A stretch of 64,000 nucleotides of DNA from Streptomyces sp. NBC_01445 (GTDB lineage: Bacteria; Actinomycetota; Actinomycetes; Streptomycetales; Streptomycetaceae): positions 7,107,001 to 7,171,000 of the forward strand of contig NZ_CP109485.1 of assembly GCF_035918235.1 (NCBI RefSeq), given 5' to 3'. The notes beneath the pieces were generated by a model that made no database searches, was not told the DNA's origin, and saw nothing but the letters and a program-made list of their open reading frames with translations. A program made the position numbers and the translations under genes. Of the stretch, positions 55,137 through 63,943 are shown piece after piece; positions within the stretch are counted from its first letter, which is position 1; the number at the start of each line of letters is the position of its first letter.

Positions 55137-56525
55137 CTAGTCGTGCGAGTGCAGCGGCTTGCCCGCGAGGGCCAGGTGGGCCTCTCCGAGTGCCTCGTTC
55201 TGCGTCGGGTGGGCGTGGATGAGCTGGGCGACCTCGGCGGGCAGCGCTTCCCAGTTGTAGATCAGCTGGGCTTCGCCGACCTGCTCGCCCATACGGTCAC
55301 CGACCATGTGGACGCCGACCACGGCACCGTCCTTGACCTGGACGAGCTTGATCTCGCCCGCGGTCTTGAGGATCTTGGACTTGCCGTTGCCCGCGAGGTT
55401 GTACTTCAGAGCGACGACCTTGTCCGCACCGTAGATCTCCTTGGCCTTGGCCTCGGTGATACCGACGGAGGCGACCTCGGGGTGGCAGTACGTCACCTTC
55501 GGCACGCCGTCGTAGTCGATCGGGACGGTCTTGAGACCGGCCAGGCGCTCCGCCACCAGGATGCCTTCGGCGAAGCCGACGTGCGCGAGCTGGAGCGTCG
55601 GGACGAGGTCACCGACGGCCGAGACGGTCGGCACGTTGGTCTGCATGTACTCGTCGACCAGGACGTAGCCGCGGTCCATCGCGACGCCCTGCTCCTCGTA
55701 ACCGAGACCGGCCGAGACCGGGCCGCGGCCGATGGCGACCAGGAGGACCTCGGCCTCGAAGGTCTTGCCGTCGGCGAGGGTCACGCGGACGCCGTCCTGC
55801 GTGTACTCGGCCTTCTCGAAGAAGGTGCCGAGGTTGAACTTGATGCCGCGCTTGCGGAACGCGCGCTCAAGAAGCTTGGAGCTGTTCTCGTCCTCGACCG
55901 GGACGAGGTGCTTGAGGCCCTCGACGACGGTGACGTCGGTGCCGAAGGACTTCCACGCCGAGGCGAACTCGACGCCGATGACGCCGCCGCCCAGGATGAT
56001 CGCGGACTGCGGGACGCGGTCCAGCTTCAGCGCGTGGTCCGAGGAGATGATGCGGTTGCCGTCGATCTCCAGGCCCGGCAGCGACTTCGGCACGGAGCCG
56101 GTCGCGAGGAGCACGTGACGGCCCTGGACGCGCTGGCCGTTCACGTCCACGGAGGTCGGGGACGACAGGCGGCCCTCGCCCTCGATGTACGTCACCTTGC
56201 GGGAGGCGACGAGACCCTGCAGGCCCTTGTACAGGCCGGAGATCACGTCGTCCTTGTACTTGTGGACGCCCGCGATGTCGATGCCCTCGAAGGAGGCCTT
56301 GACACCGAACTGGTCAGCCTCGCGCGCCTGGTCGGCGATCTCGCCGGCGTGCAGCAGGGCCTTCGTCGGGATGCAGCCGTTGTGCAGGCAGGTGCCCCCG
56401 AGCTTGTTCTTCTCGATCAGGGCGACGTCCAGGCCCAGCTGCGCTCCGCGCAGGGCCGCGGCGTAACCGCCACTGCCACCGCCGAGGATCACTAGGTCGA
56501 AAACAGTGCTGGCGTCGTTCGCCAC
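55137..56525 (-). CDS. lpd: Dihydrolipoyl dehydrogenase (E3)
   Basis: A 462-residue flavoprotein that reoxidises E2 dihydrolipoyl groups with NAD+. FAD motif LVILGGGSGGYAAAL, redox disulphide C46-C51 in GGTCLHNGCIP, NAD motif ILGGGVIGVEFA, and the catalytic His-Glu in HAHPTQNEA near the C-terminus. GTG 56525 is supported by GGAGG 7 bp upstream. E2 follows 132 bp downstream. A 20-bp motif shared with aceE lies about 100 bp upstream, suggesting common control. Confidence 0.97.
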   Translation of the reverse strand: MANDASTVFDLVILGGGSGGYAAALRGAQLGLDVALIEKNKLGGTCLHNGCIPTKALLHAGEIADQAREADQFGVKASFEGIDIAGVHKYKDDVISGLYKGLQGLVASRKVTYIEGEGRLSSPTSVDVNGQRVQGRHVLLATGSVPKSLPGLEIDGNRIISSDHALKLDRVPQSAIILGGGVIGVEFASAWKSFGTDVTVVEGLKHLVPVEDENSSKLLERAFRKRGIKFNLGTFFEKAEYTQDGVRVTLADGKTFEAEVLLVAIGRGPVSAGLGYEEQGVAMDRGYVLVDEYMQTNVPTVSAVGDLVPTLQLAHVGFAEGILVAERLAGLKTVPIDYDGVPKVTYCHPEVASVGITEAKAKEIYGADKVVALKYNLAGNGKSKILKTAGEIKLVQVKDGAVVGVHMVGDRMGEQVGEAQLIYNWEALPAEVAQLIHAHPTQNEALGEAHLALAGKPLHSHD

Positions 56526-56622
56526 GTCACGTCCTCCATGCATGTGCGCCGTACGCCGGTCTGCAGTGACCGGGCGGCGGCTGGTGTCCGGCCGCTTTTT
56601 ATGCTTCGGCCCTGTGGTGGGG

Positions 56623-56642
56623 GCCCTGTCCTGCCAAGGACC
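56623..56642. promoter_or_regulatory. 20-bp motif shared with the aceE upstream region
   Basis: Read on the minus strand, GGTCCTTGGCAGGACAGGGC, 98 bp before the lpd start. It contains GTCC-TTGGCA-GGAC, an inverted repeat. The aceE copy is in the reverse orientation relative to its gene. The other bases between 56526 and 56755 contain no further pattern I can name. Confidence 0.6.
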
Positions 56643-56755
56643 CATCCTCGCACTTGTCGACGGCGGACGGGACGCCGGGCCCGGGGGTGAGACGGCGGTT
56701 ACACCTGAAACCCGGGTGAGGGGGTCCGGGAAGCTGCGGATTTCGTCGAAAGCGA

Positions 56756-56789
56756 ACGGTCCCCGGGTGTCTTCGCACCCGGGGACCGT
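56756..56789. terminator. pepA terminator
   Basis: Perfect 14-bp arms (56756-56769/56776-56789) and the stable loop TCTTCG, 18 bp after the pepA stop codon. Confidence 0.85.
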
Positions 56790-56807
56790 CAAGCGTGCCG
56801 CTCTGCG

Positions 56808-58343
56808 TCAGCCGAGGTCACCGGCGGCCGTGCGCTCCGCGAGGCGCACCAGCGTACGGACCGCGGAACCGGTGCCGCCCTTGGGCGTGTAGCCGGACGC
56901 GCCGGCCTCGTTGAAGGCCGGGCCCGCGATGTCGAGGTGGGCCCACGTGATGCCCTCGCCGACGAACTCCTGGAGGAAGAGGCCGGCCACCAGGCCGCCG
57001 CCCATGCGCTCGCCCATGTTGGCGATGTCGGCGGTGGCGGAGTCCATGCCCTTGCGCAGGTCGGCGGGGAGCGGCATCGGCCAGGACGGCTCGCCGACCT
57101 CCTCGGCGACCTCGTGGATCGACGTACGGAAAGCGTCGTCGTTCGCCATGATGCCGAACGTGCGGTTGCCGAGCGCCAGCATCATCGCGCCGGTCAGCGT
57201 GGCGACGTCGACGATCGCGTCCGGGGTCTCCTCGGAGGCCTTGGCGATGGCGTCGGCCAGGACCAGGCGGCCCTCGGCGTCCGTGTTCAGGACCTCGACG
57301 GTCTTGCCGGAGTACATGCGAAGGACGTCGCCGGGGCGGGTGGCCGAGCCCGACGGCATGTTCTCGGCGAGCGCCAGCCAGCCGGTGACGTTCACGTCAA
57401 GACCGAGACGGGCCGAGGCGACGACGGCGGCGAACACGGCGGCGGCGCCGGCCATGTCGCACTTCATCGTCTCGTTGTGACCGGCCGGCTTGAGGGAGAT
57501 GCCGCCCGAGTCGTACGTGATGCCCTTGCCGACGAAGGCGAGGTGCTTGTCCGCCTTCGACGACGTGTAGGAGAGCTTCACCAGGCGCGGCGGGGCCTCC
57601 GAGCCGGCGCCGACGCCGAGGATGCCGCCGTAGCCGCCCTTGACGAGCGCCTTCTCGTCGAGGACCTGCACCTTGATGCCGTGCTCCTTGGCCGCGGCCG
57701 AGGCGACGGCGGCGAAGGCCTCCGGGGTCAGGTCGTTCGGCGGGGTGTTGACCAGGTCGCGGGCGCGGTTGAGCTCCTCGGTCACGGCGAGGGCGCGCTC
57801 CACGGCGGCCTTGTACGCCTTGTCGCGGGGCTTGGCTCCGAGCAGGGCGATCTCGCCGAGCGGCGCCTTGCCGTTCTTCTTGCCCTCCTGGGCCGACTCC
57901 TTGTAGGCGTCGAAGGAGTACGCGCCGAGCAGCGCGCCCTCTGCGATCGCTCCCGCGTCACCCGGGTCCCCGACGGGCAGCGCGAACGCGGCCTTCTTCG
58001 CACCGGCCAGCGTGCGGGCGGCGGCACCGGCGGCGCGGCGCAGGGCCTCCGCGTCGTACGACTCGTCCTTCTCCGGCACCGGGCCGAGACCGACCGCCAG
58101 GACGACCGGGGCCTTGAAGCCGGAGGGGGCGGGGAGCTTCGTCACCTCACCCTCACCGCCAGAGGCGCCGAGGGTCTCCAGGACGGCGGCGAGCTTGCCG
58201 TCGTAGGCCTTGTCCACGGCCTCCGCGCCGGGGGCGACGACGAGCACTCCGGACTTGGATGCAGCACCCTTCGCCACACCGACGACGATCGCGTCGGCAC
58301 GCAGGCCGGACGCGGCGGCGGTGCTGAGAGTCAGAGCAGTCAC
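56808..58343 (-). CDS. pepA: Leucyl aminopeptidase (M17)
   Basis: A 511-residue dinuclear zinc exopeptidase removing N-terminal residues from peptides. The N-terminal domain has the usual low conservation; the catalytic domain shows VGKGITYDSGGISLKP (Lys and Asp ligands), MKCDMAGAAAV, the family signature NTDAEGRLVLADA and MANDDAFRTSI. ATWAHLDIAGPA-like end strand is present. GTG 58343. Transcribed alone, between lpd and cobS. Confidence 0.97.
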   Translation of the reverse strand: MTALTLSTAAASGLRADAIVVGVAKGAASKSGVLVVAPGAEAVDKAYDGKLAAVLETLGASGGEGEVTKLPAPSGFKAPVVLAVGLGPVPEKDESYDAEALRRAAGAAARTLAGAKKAAFALPVGDPGDAGAIAEGALLGAYSFDAYKESAQEGKKNGKAPLGEIALLGAKPRDKAYKAAVERALAVTEELNRARDLVNTPPNDLTPEAFAAVASAAAKEHGIKVQVLDEKALVKGGYGGILGVGAGSEAPPRLVKLSYTSSKADKHLAFVGKGITYDSGGISLKPAGHNETMKCDMAGAAAVFAAVVASARLGLDVNVTGWLALAENMPSGSATRPGDVLRMYSGKTVEVLNTDAEGRLVLADAIAKASEETPDAIVDVATLTGAMMLALGNRTFGIMANDDAFRTSIHEVAEEVGEPSWPMPLPADLRKGMDSATADIANMGERMGGGLVAGLFLQEFVGEGITWAHLDIAGPAFNEAGASGYTPKGGTGSAVRTLVRLAERTAAGDLG

Positions 58344-58469
58344 GGTGGTGAGGTCCCTACTTTCATGGTGTCTGAACGAGTTCTGACGGGCCGTGGGGTG
58401 TATGGCCCCTTGGGGAGCCTACGCCCGTGGGCGCGAGGGTGCGCTGCGCGGTATGTGACTGCGGCCGTG

Positions 58470-59252
58470 TCAGCCGAAAGTGAGGACGACGAGGGCGGCG
58501 GTGGCGGCGGTCTCGGCGACGCCGCCGAAGACGTCGCCGGTCACTCCGCCGAGGCGCCGCACGCAGTGGCGCAGCAGGAGTTCGGCCGCGCAGCAGGCGA
58601 GGACGGCGGCCGCCGCGCCGCGCACGGCGCCGTACGCCGAGCCGGTGACGGCGCCCGCGGCCCCGGCGGCGCACACGGTGACGGCGGCGGCGAGCAGCGC
58701 CCCGCGCACGGGCACCGTTCCGGCGACGGCCGCGCCCAGGCCCTCGGGCCGGGCCGGCGGGACACCGGTGCGCGAGGCCAGCGTGAGCGCGAGCCGGGCG
58801 GTGAGTGCCGAGACGACGGCGGCGAGCGCGCCGCGCGCCCACGAATCCGCGTACAGCTCGGCGAGGGCGGCGACCTGGGCGAGGAGCGCGAGCACGAGCG
58901 TGACGACGCCGAACGGGCCGATGTCCGACTGCTTCATGATGCGCAGCGCGTCCTCGGCCGGCTTGCCGCTGCCGAGGCCGTCGGCGGTGTCGGCGAGCCC
59001 GTCCAGGTGCAGTCCCCGGGTCAGCGCGGCCGGGACGCTCACGCTCGCCACGGCCGCGAGCAGCGGACCGGCGCCGAGCAGCGTCAGGAGCCCGCCGAGC
59101 GCGGCGGCGGCCAGGCCCACGACGAGCCCGGCGACGGGGGCGCAGAGCATTCCGGCGCGGGCCGCGTCGCGGTCCCAGCGGGTGACCTTGACCGGGAGCA
59201 CGGTGAGGGTGCCGAAGGCGAAACGGAGGCCGTCGGCCGGGGTTGCGGGCAT
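58470..59252 (-). CDS. cobS: Adenosylcobinamide-GDP ribazoletransferase (cobalamin-5'-phosphate synthase)
   Basis: A 260-residue integral membrane enzyme that joins adenosylcobinamide-GDP to alpha-ribazole(-phosphate), completing cobalamin. It is built of hydrophobic helices; the active loop GLHLDGLADTADGLGSG (Asp-rich, Mg binding) near residue 82 and MKQSDIGPFGV are conserved. ATG 59252. cobT is 3.4 kb downstream on the same strand; two unrelated membrane genes intervene, so they are not one operon. Confidence 0.95.
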   Translation of the reverse strand: MPATPADGLRFAFGTLTVLPVKVTRWDRDAARAGMLCAPVAGLVVGLAAAALGGLLTLLGAGPLLAAVASVSVPAALTRGLHLDGLADTADGLGSGKPAEDALRIMKQSDIGPFGVVTLVLALLAQVAALAELYADSWARGALAAVVSALTARLALTLASRTGVPPARPEGLGAAVAGTVPVRGALLAAAVTVCAAGAAGAVTGSAYGAVRGAAAAVLACCAAELLLRHCVRRLGGVTGDVFGGVAETAATAALVVLTFG

Positions 59253-59319
59253 CCCGGCAGGCTACCCGGGGGGCCCAGCACAGCGGGCGGCGCCCGGGCC
59301 CCGGCGGCAGGATGGCCGC

Positions 59320-60075
59320 ATGGGTGACTGGTGGTACCGGAACATCGGCGAGCCGGGGAAGCTGCCACTGCTGCTCGCCCTCGCCGCGTTCCTGCTGACC
59401 TTCGCCGTGACCCGTACGATCACGCGCCTCATCCGCGCCGGGCGCGGGCCGTTCCGCAACGTCACCCCGGGCGGCATGCACATCCACCACGTGGTGCCCG
59501 GCGTGATCCTCACCGTCATCGGCGGGTTCGGCGCGGTCGGTAGCGGGCGGCACGGCGTCACCGCCTCGATCTGCGCGGTGATCTTCGGGATCGGCGCGGG
59601 CCTGGTCCTCGACGAGTTCGCCCTGATCCTGCACCTCGCCGACGTCTACTGGACCGAGCAGGGCCGGCAGAGCGTCGAGGTGGTGGTCCTCGCGGCGGCG
59701 CTCGGGCTGCTCGTCCTCAGCGGCTTCTCGCCGCTCGGCGTGAACGACGTGTCGGGACAGGAGGAGCAGGGGCGCGGCACCGCGATCCTCACGGTCCTGG
59801 TGAACCTCTTGTTCGTGGTGCTGGCCATGTTCAAGGGGAAGCCCCGGCTCGCGGTCGTGGGCGTACTCGTGCCGTTCGTCGCGCTGTTCGGGGCCATCAG
59901 GCTCGCGCGGCCCGGATCGGCGTGGGCGAAGCGCTGGTACCGGCGGCGCCCGAAGGCCAGGGCGAGATCGCGGCTGCGCGCGTACCGGCACGACCGGCGC
60001 TGGTCGAGGATGAGCCGGGGCTTTCAGGACCTGATCGGCGGCACACCCGACCCGGAGCGCTCGGCGCCCCGGTGA
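59320..60075 (+). CDS. Integral membrane protein, unknown function
   Basis: A 251-residue membrane protein with about five or six hydrophobic segments (LPLLLALAAFLLTFAVT, VVPGVILTVIGGFGAV, SICAVIFGIGAGLVL, VEVVVLAAALGLLVL, LTVLVNLLFVVLAMF, LAVVGVLVPFVALFG). Notable are GGMHIHHVVPG, a His-rich loop that could bind metal, and a long basic C-terminal tail. ATG 59320 with GGCAGGA upstream. The 3' end overlaps the convergent gene by 52 nt. No family recognised. Confidence 0.8.
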   Translation: MGDWWYRNIGEPGKLPLLLALAAFLLTFAVTRTITRLIRAGRGPFRNVTPGGMHIHHVVPGVILTVIGGFGAVGSGRHGVTASICAVIFGIGAGLVLDEFALILHLADVYWTEQGRQSVEVVVLAAALGLLVLSGFSPLGVNDVSGQEEQGRGTAILTVLVNLLFVVLAMFKGKPRLAVVGVLVPFVALFGAIRLARPGSAWAKRWYRRRPKARARSRLRAYRHDRRWSRMSRGFQDLIGGTPDPERSAPR

Positions 60076-60725
60076 CGCACGGCGCCCAGCGCCCACCGCG
60101 CCACGACGACCAGGGCGACCGCGCTGATCGCCGCCAGATGTTCCTTGCCCGCGAGGTTCGGCCTCACGGTCGCCTCGATCACCATGAGGGCGACCACCAC
60201 GACCGCCGTGCACCGGGCGCGATAGCACCAGCACACGTAGATGGCGAGCCCGACGACCGCCGCCGACGGGCCGTTGTCGACGATCCGCGCGTCAGAGGCG
60301 GGCAGGCCGAGCGGTCCGTCGGGGCCGAGCGCGATGGCCAGGCGGGCGTAGAGGGTGCCGACGAGGGTGGCGACGTATCCGTTGGCGAGCGTGACCCACC
60401 GGCCGAGGCAGATCTCCGCGATGCCGAACACGAGCAGGATCTGTGCCAGGGCGCCCCACACCGGCAGGTCGAGCGCCGGCACGAAGAGGGACAGCGGGGT
60501 GCGCAGCAGCGACAGCCACAGCGGGTCCTCGGCCCGCACGGAGCCGACGTCCTGCACGAATCGGTAACCCCAGGACTGGTTCTGGAGGTACTGGAACAAG
60601 GCCGTGAGGCAGACCGCCCCGAGCGTCATCGGCGCCGCCCGCCACTTCCTGTCGACGAGCCCCCGGCGCACCGTCGTCCACAGCGGGCCCCACTCGGCGC
60701 GGGCCAGGGCGGCCGGGGATCTCAC
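60024..60725 (-). CDS. Rhomboid-like integral membrane protein
   Basis: A 233-residue membrane protein with about five hydrophobic segments (APMTLGAVCLTALFQYLQ, GALAQILLVFGIAEICLG, GYVATLVGTLYARLAIAL, AAVVGLAIYVCW, AISAVALVVVARWAL). The DNGPSAAVVGLA loop recalls rhomboid-fold proteins, but the catalytic GxSG/His pair is not convincing, so it may be a pseudoprotease. GTG 60725 overlaps the stop of the MprF-like gene (GTGA), so it is translationally coupled. Overlaps the convergent gene at 59320 by 52 nt. Confidence 0.75.
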   Translation of the reverse strand: MRSPAALARAEWGPLWTTVRRGLVDRKWRAAPMTLGAVCLTALFQYLQNQSWGYRFVQDVGSVRAEDPLWLSLLRTPLSLFVPALDLPVWGALAQILLVFGIAEICLGRWVTLANGYVATLVGTLYARLAIALGPDGPLGLPASDARIVDNGPSAAVVGLAIYVCWCYRARCTAVVVVALMVIEATVRPNLAGKEHLAAISAVALVVVARWALGAVRHRGAERSGSGVPPIRS

Positions 60726-62521
60726 GGGTGCGGCTCCAGATGTCTGCGGTGCATCCAGTTCGGCAGGCCCGGCGCCTCCAGAAAGCCCTCGGCGCGCGCG
60801 GAGGCGAGGCCGATCCGCGGCAGGTCGGCGCTCTTCTCGAAGAGCAGGAAGCGGGGCTCCCAGATGGGCCGGTACTTCGCGTTGGCCCGGTAGAGGGATT
60901 CGATCTGCCACCACCGTGAGAAGAAGCTGAGCAGCGAGCGCCACAGGCGCAGCACCGGGCCCGCGCCGAGCCGCGAGCCACGTTCGAAGACGGACCGGAA
61001 CATCGCGAAGTTGAGCGACACCTGCGTGATCCCGATCTCCTCGGCCCGCTGGAGCAGTTCGATGACCATGAACTCCATCAGCCCGTTCTCGGAGTCCCTG
61101 TCGCGCCGCATCAGATCGAGCGAGAGCCCCTCGGGCCCCCACGGGACGAACGAGAGTACGGCCTTCAACTCGCCTTTCCCGTCGGTGCATTCGAGCATCA
61201 CGCAGCGCCCGTCGCCCGGGTCGCCGAGCCGGCCGAGCGCCATCGAGAAGCCGCGCTCGGTCGCCCCGTCGCGCCAGTCGTCGGCGCGCTGGAGCAGGTA
61301 CGTCATCTCGGCGGCGGGAATGTCCTCGTGGCGCCGGATCCGCACCACGTAACCCGCGCGTTTGACCCGGTTGTAGGCCTGCCGGACGGTGCGCATGGCC
61401 CGCCCCTCCAGCGTGAAGCCCTGATCAGGGGTTCCGCCCCGGGCGCCGATCTCGACGATGGCTTCGTCGCCGAGTTCGAGGGCGTCGAGGCCGTGCCGCG
61501 CGTAGATGGTGCCTGCCTCCTCGCTCGCGCCCATCACGGCCGGGATCCAGCCGTGTTCGCGCGCCTCCATGAGCCAGGTGTCGATCGCGCCCGGCCAGGC
61601 CTCGGGGTCGCCGATCGGATCGCCCGAGGCGAGCGAGACCCCGCCGACGACGCGGTACGCGACGGCCGCCTTGCCGGTCGGCGACCACACGACGCTCTTC
61701 TCCCGGCGCAGCGCGAAGTAGCCGAGCGAGTCGCGGTCGCCGTCCTTGTCGAGCAGCGTGCGCAGCTTCGCCTCGTCGCCGGGGGTGATCGGGTCGACGG
61801 CCTTGCGGGAGCGGAACGCGGCGTACGCGACGGCGAGCAGGAGGAGGGTGCTCAGGATGTTGATCACGACGTTGACCCAGTTCGGCGACGTGATGCCGGG
61901 GTAGCGGGACTCGTCGGTGGCGACCGAGATGAGGCGCAGGGTGCCGTAGCGCCAGCGCTCCAGGAACGTCGAGTGGTGCCCGTCGTGCGCCTGGTTGGTG
62001 ACGGTCACGAGGAACGTCGCGAACAGGGACGTCACGAGGAGTCCGCCGACCCCGACCACGGCCGCGAGCTTCGGGTTCGAGCGGTCCCCCTTCGCGTAGA
62101 ACTCCCGCCGCCCGAGCAGCAGCGCGGCGACGAACGCGGCGGTCAGGACGACCGAGATCCAGTTCTGCGCGTAGCGGCGCACCTCGGGGAAGAACATCAC
62201 GAGGATGAACAGGAGCAGGAACAGCCCGCTGAGCACGAGGTTGAGGATCCACGCGGCGCGCTTGCGGCGGCGCATCGTGATCGCCAGGAACCAGGTGAAG
62301 ACCCCGGACGCGAAGCCGGCCGTCAGCAGGTACGGGGTGAAGTAGTCGTTGGTGTTGTGCCGTTGCAGGTCCTGGCCGAGGGAGACCCAGACCGCGCTCA
62401 GGAAGTTGATGAACGTGACGACGCGCAGGTACCAGACGGTGAAGGCGGCCGCCCGTTTCGTGGTGGGAGTGGAGGTGTGGGTGCGGCGCGCGGGTGGCGA
62501 GGTCGTCTGGTCAGCTGCCAT
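60722..62521 (-). CDS. MprF-like membrane protein with DUF2156 synthetase domain
   Basis: A 599-residue protein. Six or seven hydrophobic segments fill residues 30-235 (FASGVFTWFLAI, LNLVLSGLFLLLFILVMFF, VVLTAAFVAALLLG, VGGLLVTSLFATFLVTV). From about 255 the cytoplasmic DUF2156 (phosphatidylglycerol lysyltransferase) domain follows: GYFALRREKSVVWSP, VSLASGDPIGD, MGASEEAGTIYARHG. MprF transfers an amino acid from tRNA to phosphatidylglycerol and flips the product; this one is shorter in the membrane part. ATG 62521 is used though no clear ribosome-binding site exists; ATG 62566 is possible. Confidence 0.85.
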   Translation of the reverse strand: MAADQTTSPPARRTHTSTPTTKRAAAFTVWYLRVVTFINFLSAVWVSLGQDLQRHNTNDYFTPYLLTAGFASGVFTWFLAITMRRRKRAAWILNLVLSGLFLLLFILVMFFPEVRRYAQNWISVVLTAAFVAALLLGRREFYAKGDRSNPKLAAVVGVGGLLVTSLFATFLVTVTNQAHDGHHSTFLERWRYGTLRLISVATDESRYPGITSPNWVNVVINILSTLLLLAVAYAAFRSRKAVDPITPGDEAKLRTLLDKDGDRDSLGYFALRREKSVVWSPTGKAAVAYRVVGGVSLASGDPIGDPEAWPGAIDTWLMEAREHGWIPAVMGASEEAGTIYARHGLDALELGDEAIVEIGARGGTPDQGFTLEGRAMRTVRQAYNRVKRAGYVVRIRRHEDIPAAEMTYLLQRADDWRDGATERGFSMALGRLGDPGDGRCVMLECTDGKGELKAVLSFVPWGPEGLSLDLMRRDRDSENGLMEFMVIELLQRAEEIGITQVSLNFAMFRSVFERGSRLGAGPVLRLWRSLLSFFSRWWQIESLYRANAKYRPIWEPRFLLFEKSADLPRIGLASARAEGFLEAPGLPNWMHRRHLEPHP

Positions 62522-62580
62522 AAGCAGGGAGCATATGGGGCATTTCAGGCTATCTGGGTCGAGCATCGCCGGGACGTGAA

Positions 62581-62623
62581 ACGGCGGGTCGCGGCGGGGC
62601 CGAAGCCTGCCGTGACCCGCCGT
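62581..62623. terminator. cobT terminator
   Basis: ACGGCGGGTC (62581-62590) pairs with GACCCGCCGT (62614-62623), with weaker inner pairing, 20 bp after the cobT stop codon. Confidence 0.7.
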
Positions 62624-62643
62624 CAAGCAGCGTGCCGCGTGCC

Positions 62644-63759
62644 CTACTCGGTCGCGTCGGCCGTCTCCGGCTCCTCGGTGGCCGCCTCGGTGACCTGCGG
62701 CTCGTCGGCGGCCTGCGGGGCCTCCGGCAGCTCCGCGGCCAGCGCCGCGGCGGCCTGCACCAGCGGCAGCGCGAGCAGCGCCCCCGCTCCCTCGCCCACC
62801 GTCACGCCCTGGTCGAGCAGCGGCTCCATCGCCATCCGGTCCAGCGCCTTCGCCTGCGCGGGCTCCCCGCTCGCCTGGCCGGCCAGCCACCAGTCCGGCG
62901 CCCGGAACGCGATCCGCTGCCCGACGAGCGCGCACGCCGCCGACACGACGCCGTCCAGGATCACCGGCGTACGCCGCACCGCGCTCTGCAGCAGGAACCC
63001 GGTCGCGGCGGCGAGGTCCGCGCCGCCCACCGCGCCGAGCAGCGCCAGCTGGTCGCCGAGTACGGGCCTGGCCCGCCGCAGGGCGTCCCGCACGGCCGCG
63101 CACTTGCGCATCCACGCCAGGTCGTCGATCGGCGAGCCGCCGCGCCCGGTCACCACGGACGCGTCCGTCCCGCACAGCGCCGCGATCAGCGTCGCGGCCG
63201 CCGTCGTCCCGCCCACGCTGAGATCGCCGAGCACCACCAGATCCGTGCCGGAGTCCGCCTCCTCGTCGGCGACGGCCATGCCCGCGCGGAACGCGGCCTC
63301 CGCCTCCTCGGGCGTCAGCGCGTCCTCGATGTCGATGCGCCCGGACGACCTGCGCACCCGGTGCCGTACGACCTCGGCGGGCAGCTCGCCGGGCTCGCAG
63401 TCCAGCGACATGTCGACGATCCGTACCGGAACGCCCTGGCGCCGCGCGAGGATCGCGGACGCGCTCCCGCCCTCGACGGCCTGGCGCACCAGCTCCGCGG
63501 CACTGCCCGCGGGCCGCGCCGACACCCCGAGTTCCGCGATCCCGTGGTCACCCGCGAACAGCACCACGCGCGGGCGCTCCAGCGGCTTGACCGGCACCGC
63601 GGCCTGAGCGGCGGACAGCCACTCGCCCAGCTCGTCGAGGCGGCCGAGCGCGCCGGGCGGCACCGCGAAGCGGGCACGGCGTTCCTCGGCGTCGCGGCGC
63701 GTCCCGCCGTCGGGGCGCTCGATCAGATCGGTGAAGTCGTCGAGATTCAGCGAGCTCAT
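62644..63759 (-). CDS. cobT: Nicotinate-nucleotide--dimethylbenzimidazole phosphoribosyltransferase
   Basis: A 371-residue enzyme making alpha-ribazole phosphate, the lower-ligand part of cobalamin. Family marks: LGRLDELGEWL, VVLFAGDHGIAELGVS, VLGDLSVGGTTAAATL, and GVTVGEGAGALLALPLV holding the catalytic Glu. The C-terminal 25 residues are an acidic extension (EAPQAADEPQVTEA). ATG 63759. With cobS it supplies nucleotide-loop assembly. Confidence 0.96.
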   Translation of the reverse strand: MSSLNLDDFTDLIERPDGGTRRDAEERRARFAVPPGALGRLDELGEWLSAAQAAVPVKPLERPRVVLFAGDHGIAELGVSARPAGSAAELVRQAVEGGSASAILARRQGVPVRIVDMSLDCEPGELPAEVVRHRVRRSSGRIDIEDALTPEEAEAAFRAGMAVADEEADSGTDLVVLGDLSVGGTTAAATLIAALCGTDASVVTGRGGSPIDDLAWMRKCAAVRDALRRARPVLGDQLALLGAVGGADLAAATGFLLQSAVRRTPVILDGVVSAACALVGQRIAFRAPDWWLAGQASGEPAQAKALDRMAMEPLLDQGVTVGEGAGALLALPLVQAAAALAAELPEAPQAADEPQVTEAATEEPETADATE

Positions 63760-63840
63760 TCGCCGAACAGTACCGGCCGTTCCCCGACGTGGCGCATGAC
63801 GTGGTGTTACGCCATGCGATGCATCGGATCCGCAACGTCA

Positions 63841-63869
63841 TTGCGGGTCTCTCCGTGATCCTTTACGTT
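63841..63869 (+). promoter_or_regulatory. Candidate promoter of the gene starting at 63944
   Basis: TTGCGG (63841-63846), a 17-bp spacer and TACGTT (63864-63869) form a plausible vegetative promoter about 75 bp upstream of ATG 63944. No cobalamin-riboswitch B12 box is seen in 63760-63943. Confidence 0.35.
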
Positions 63870-63943
63870 CCAGGATGCCCCGGATTGTCGTGTCGCCCCA
63901 GGGTGGTGTGGCGCCCCTCGGACCGTCCCACAGGAGTTCGTGA

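Noticed and set aside
63760..63943. Cobalamin riboswitch before the last gene or cobT
   Set aside because: The B12-box core GCCACTG and the associated stems were not found.
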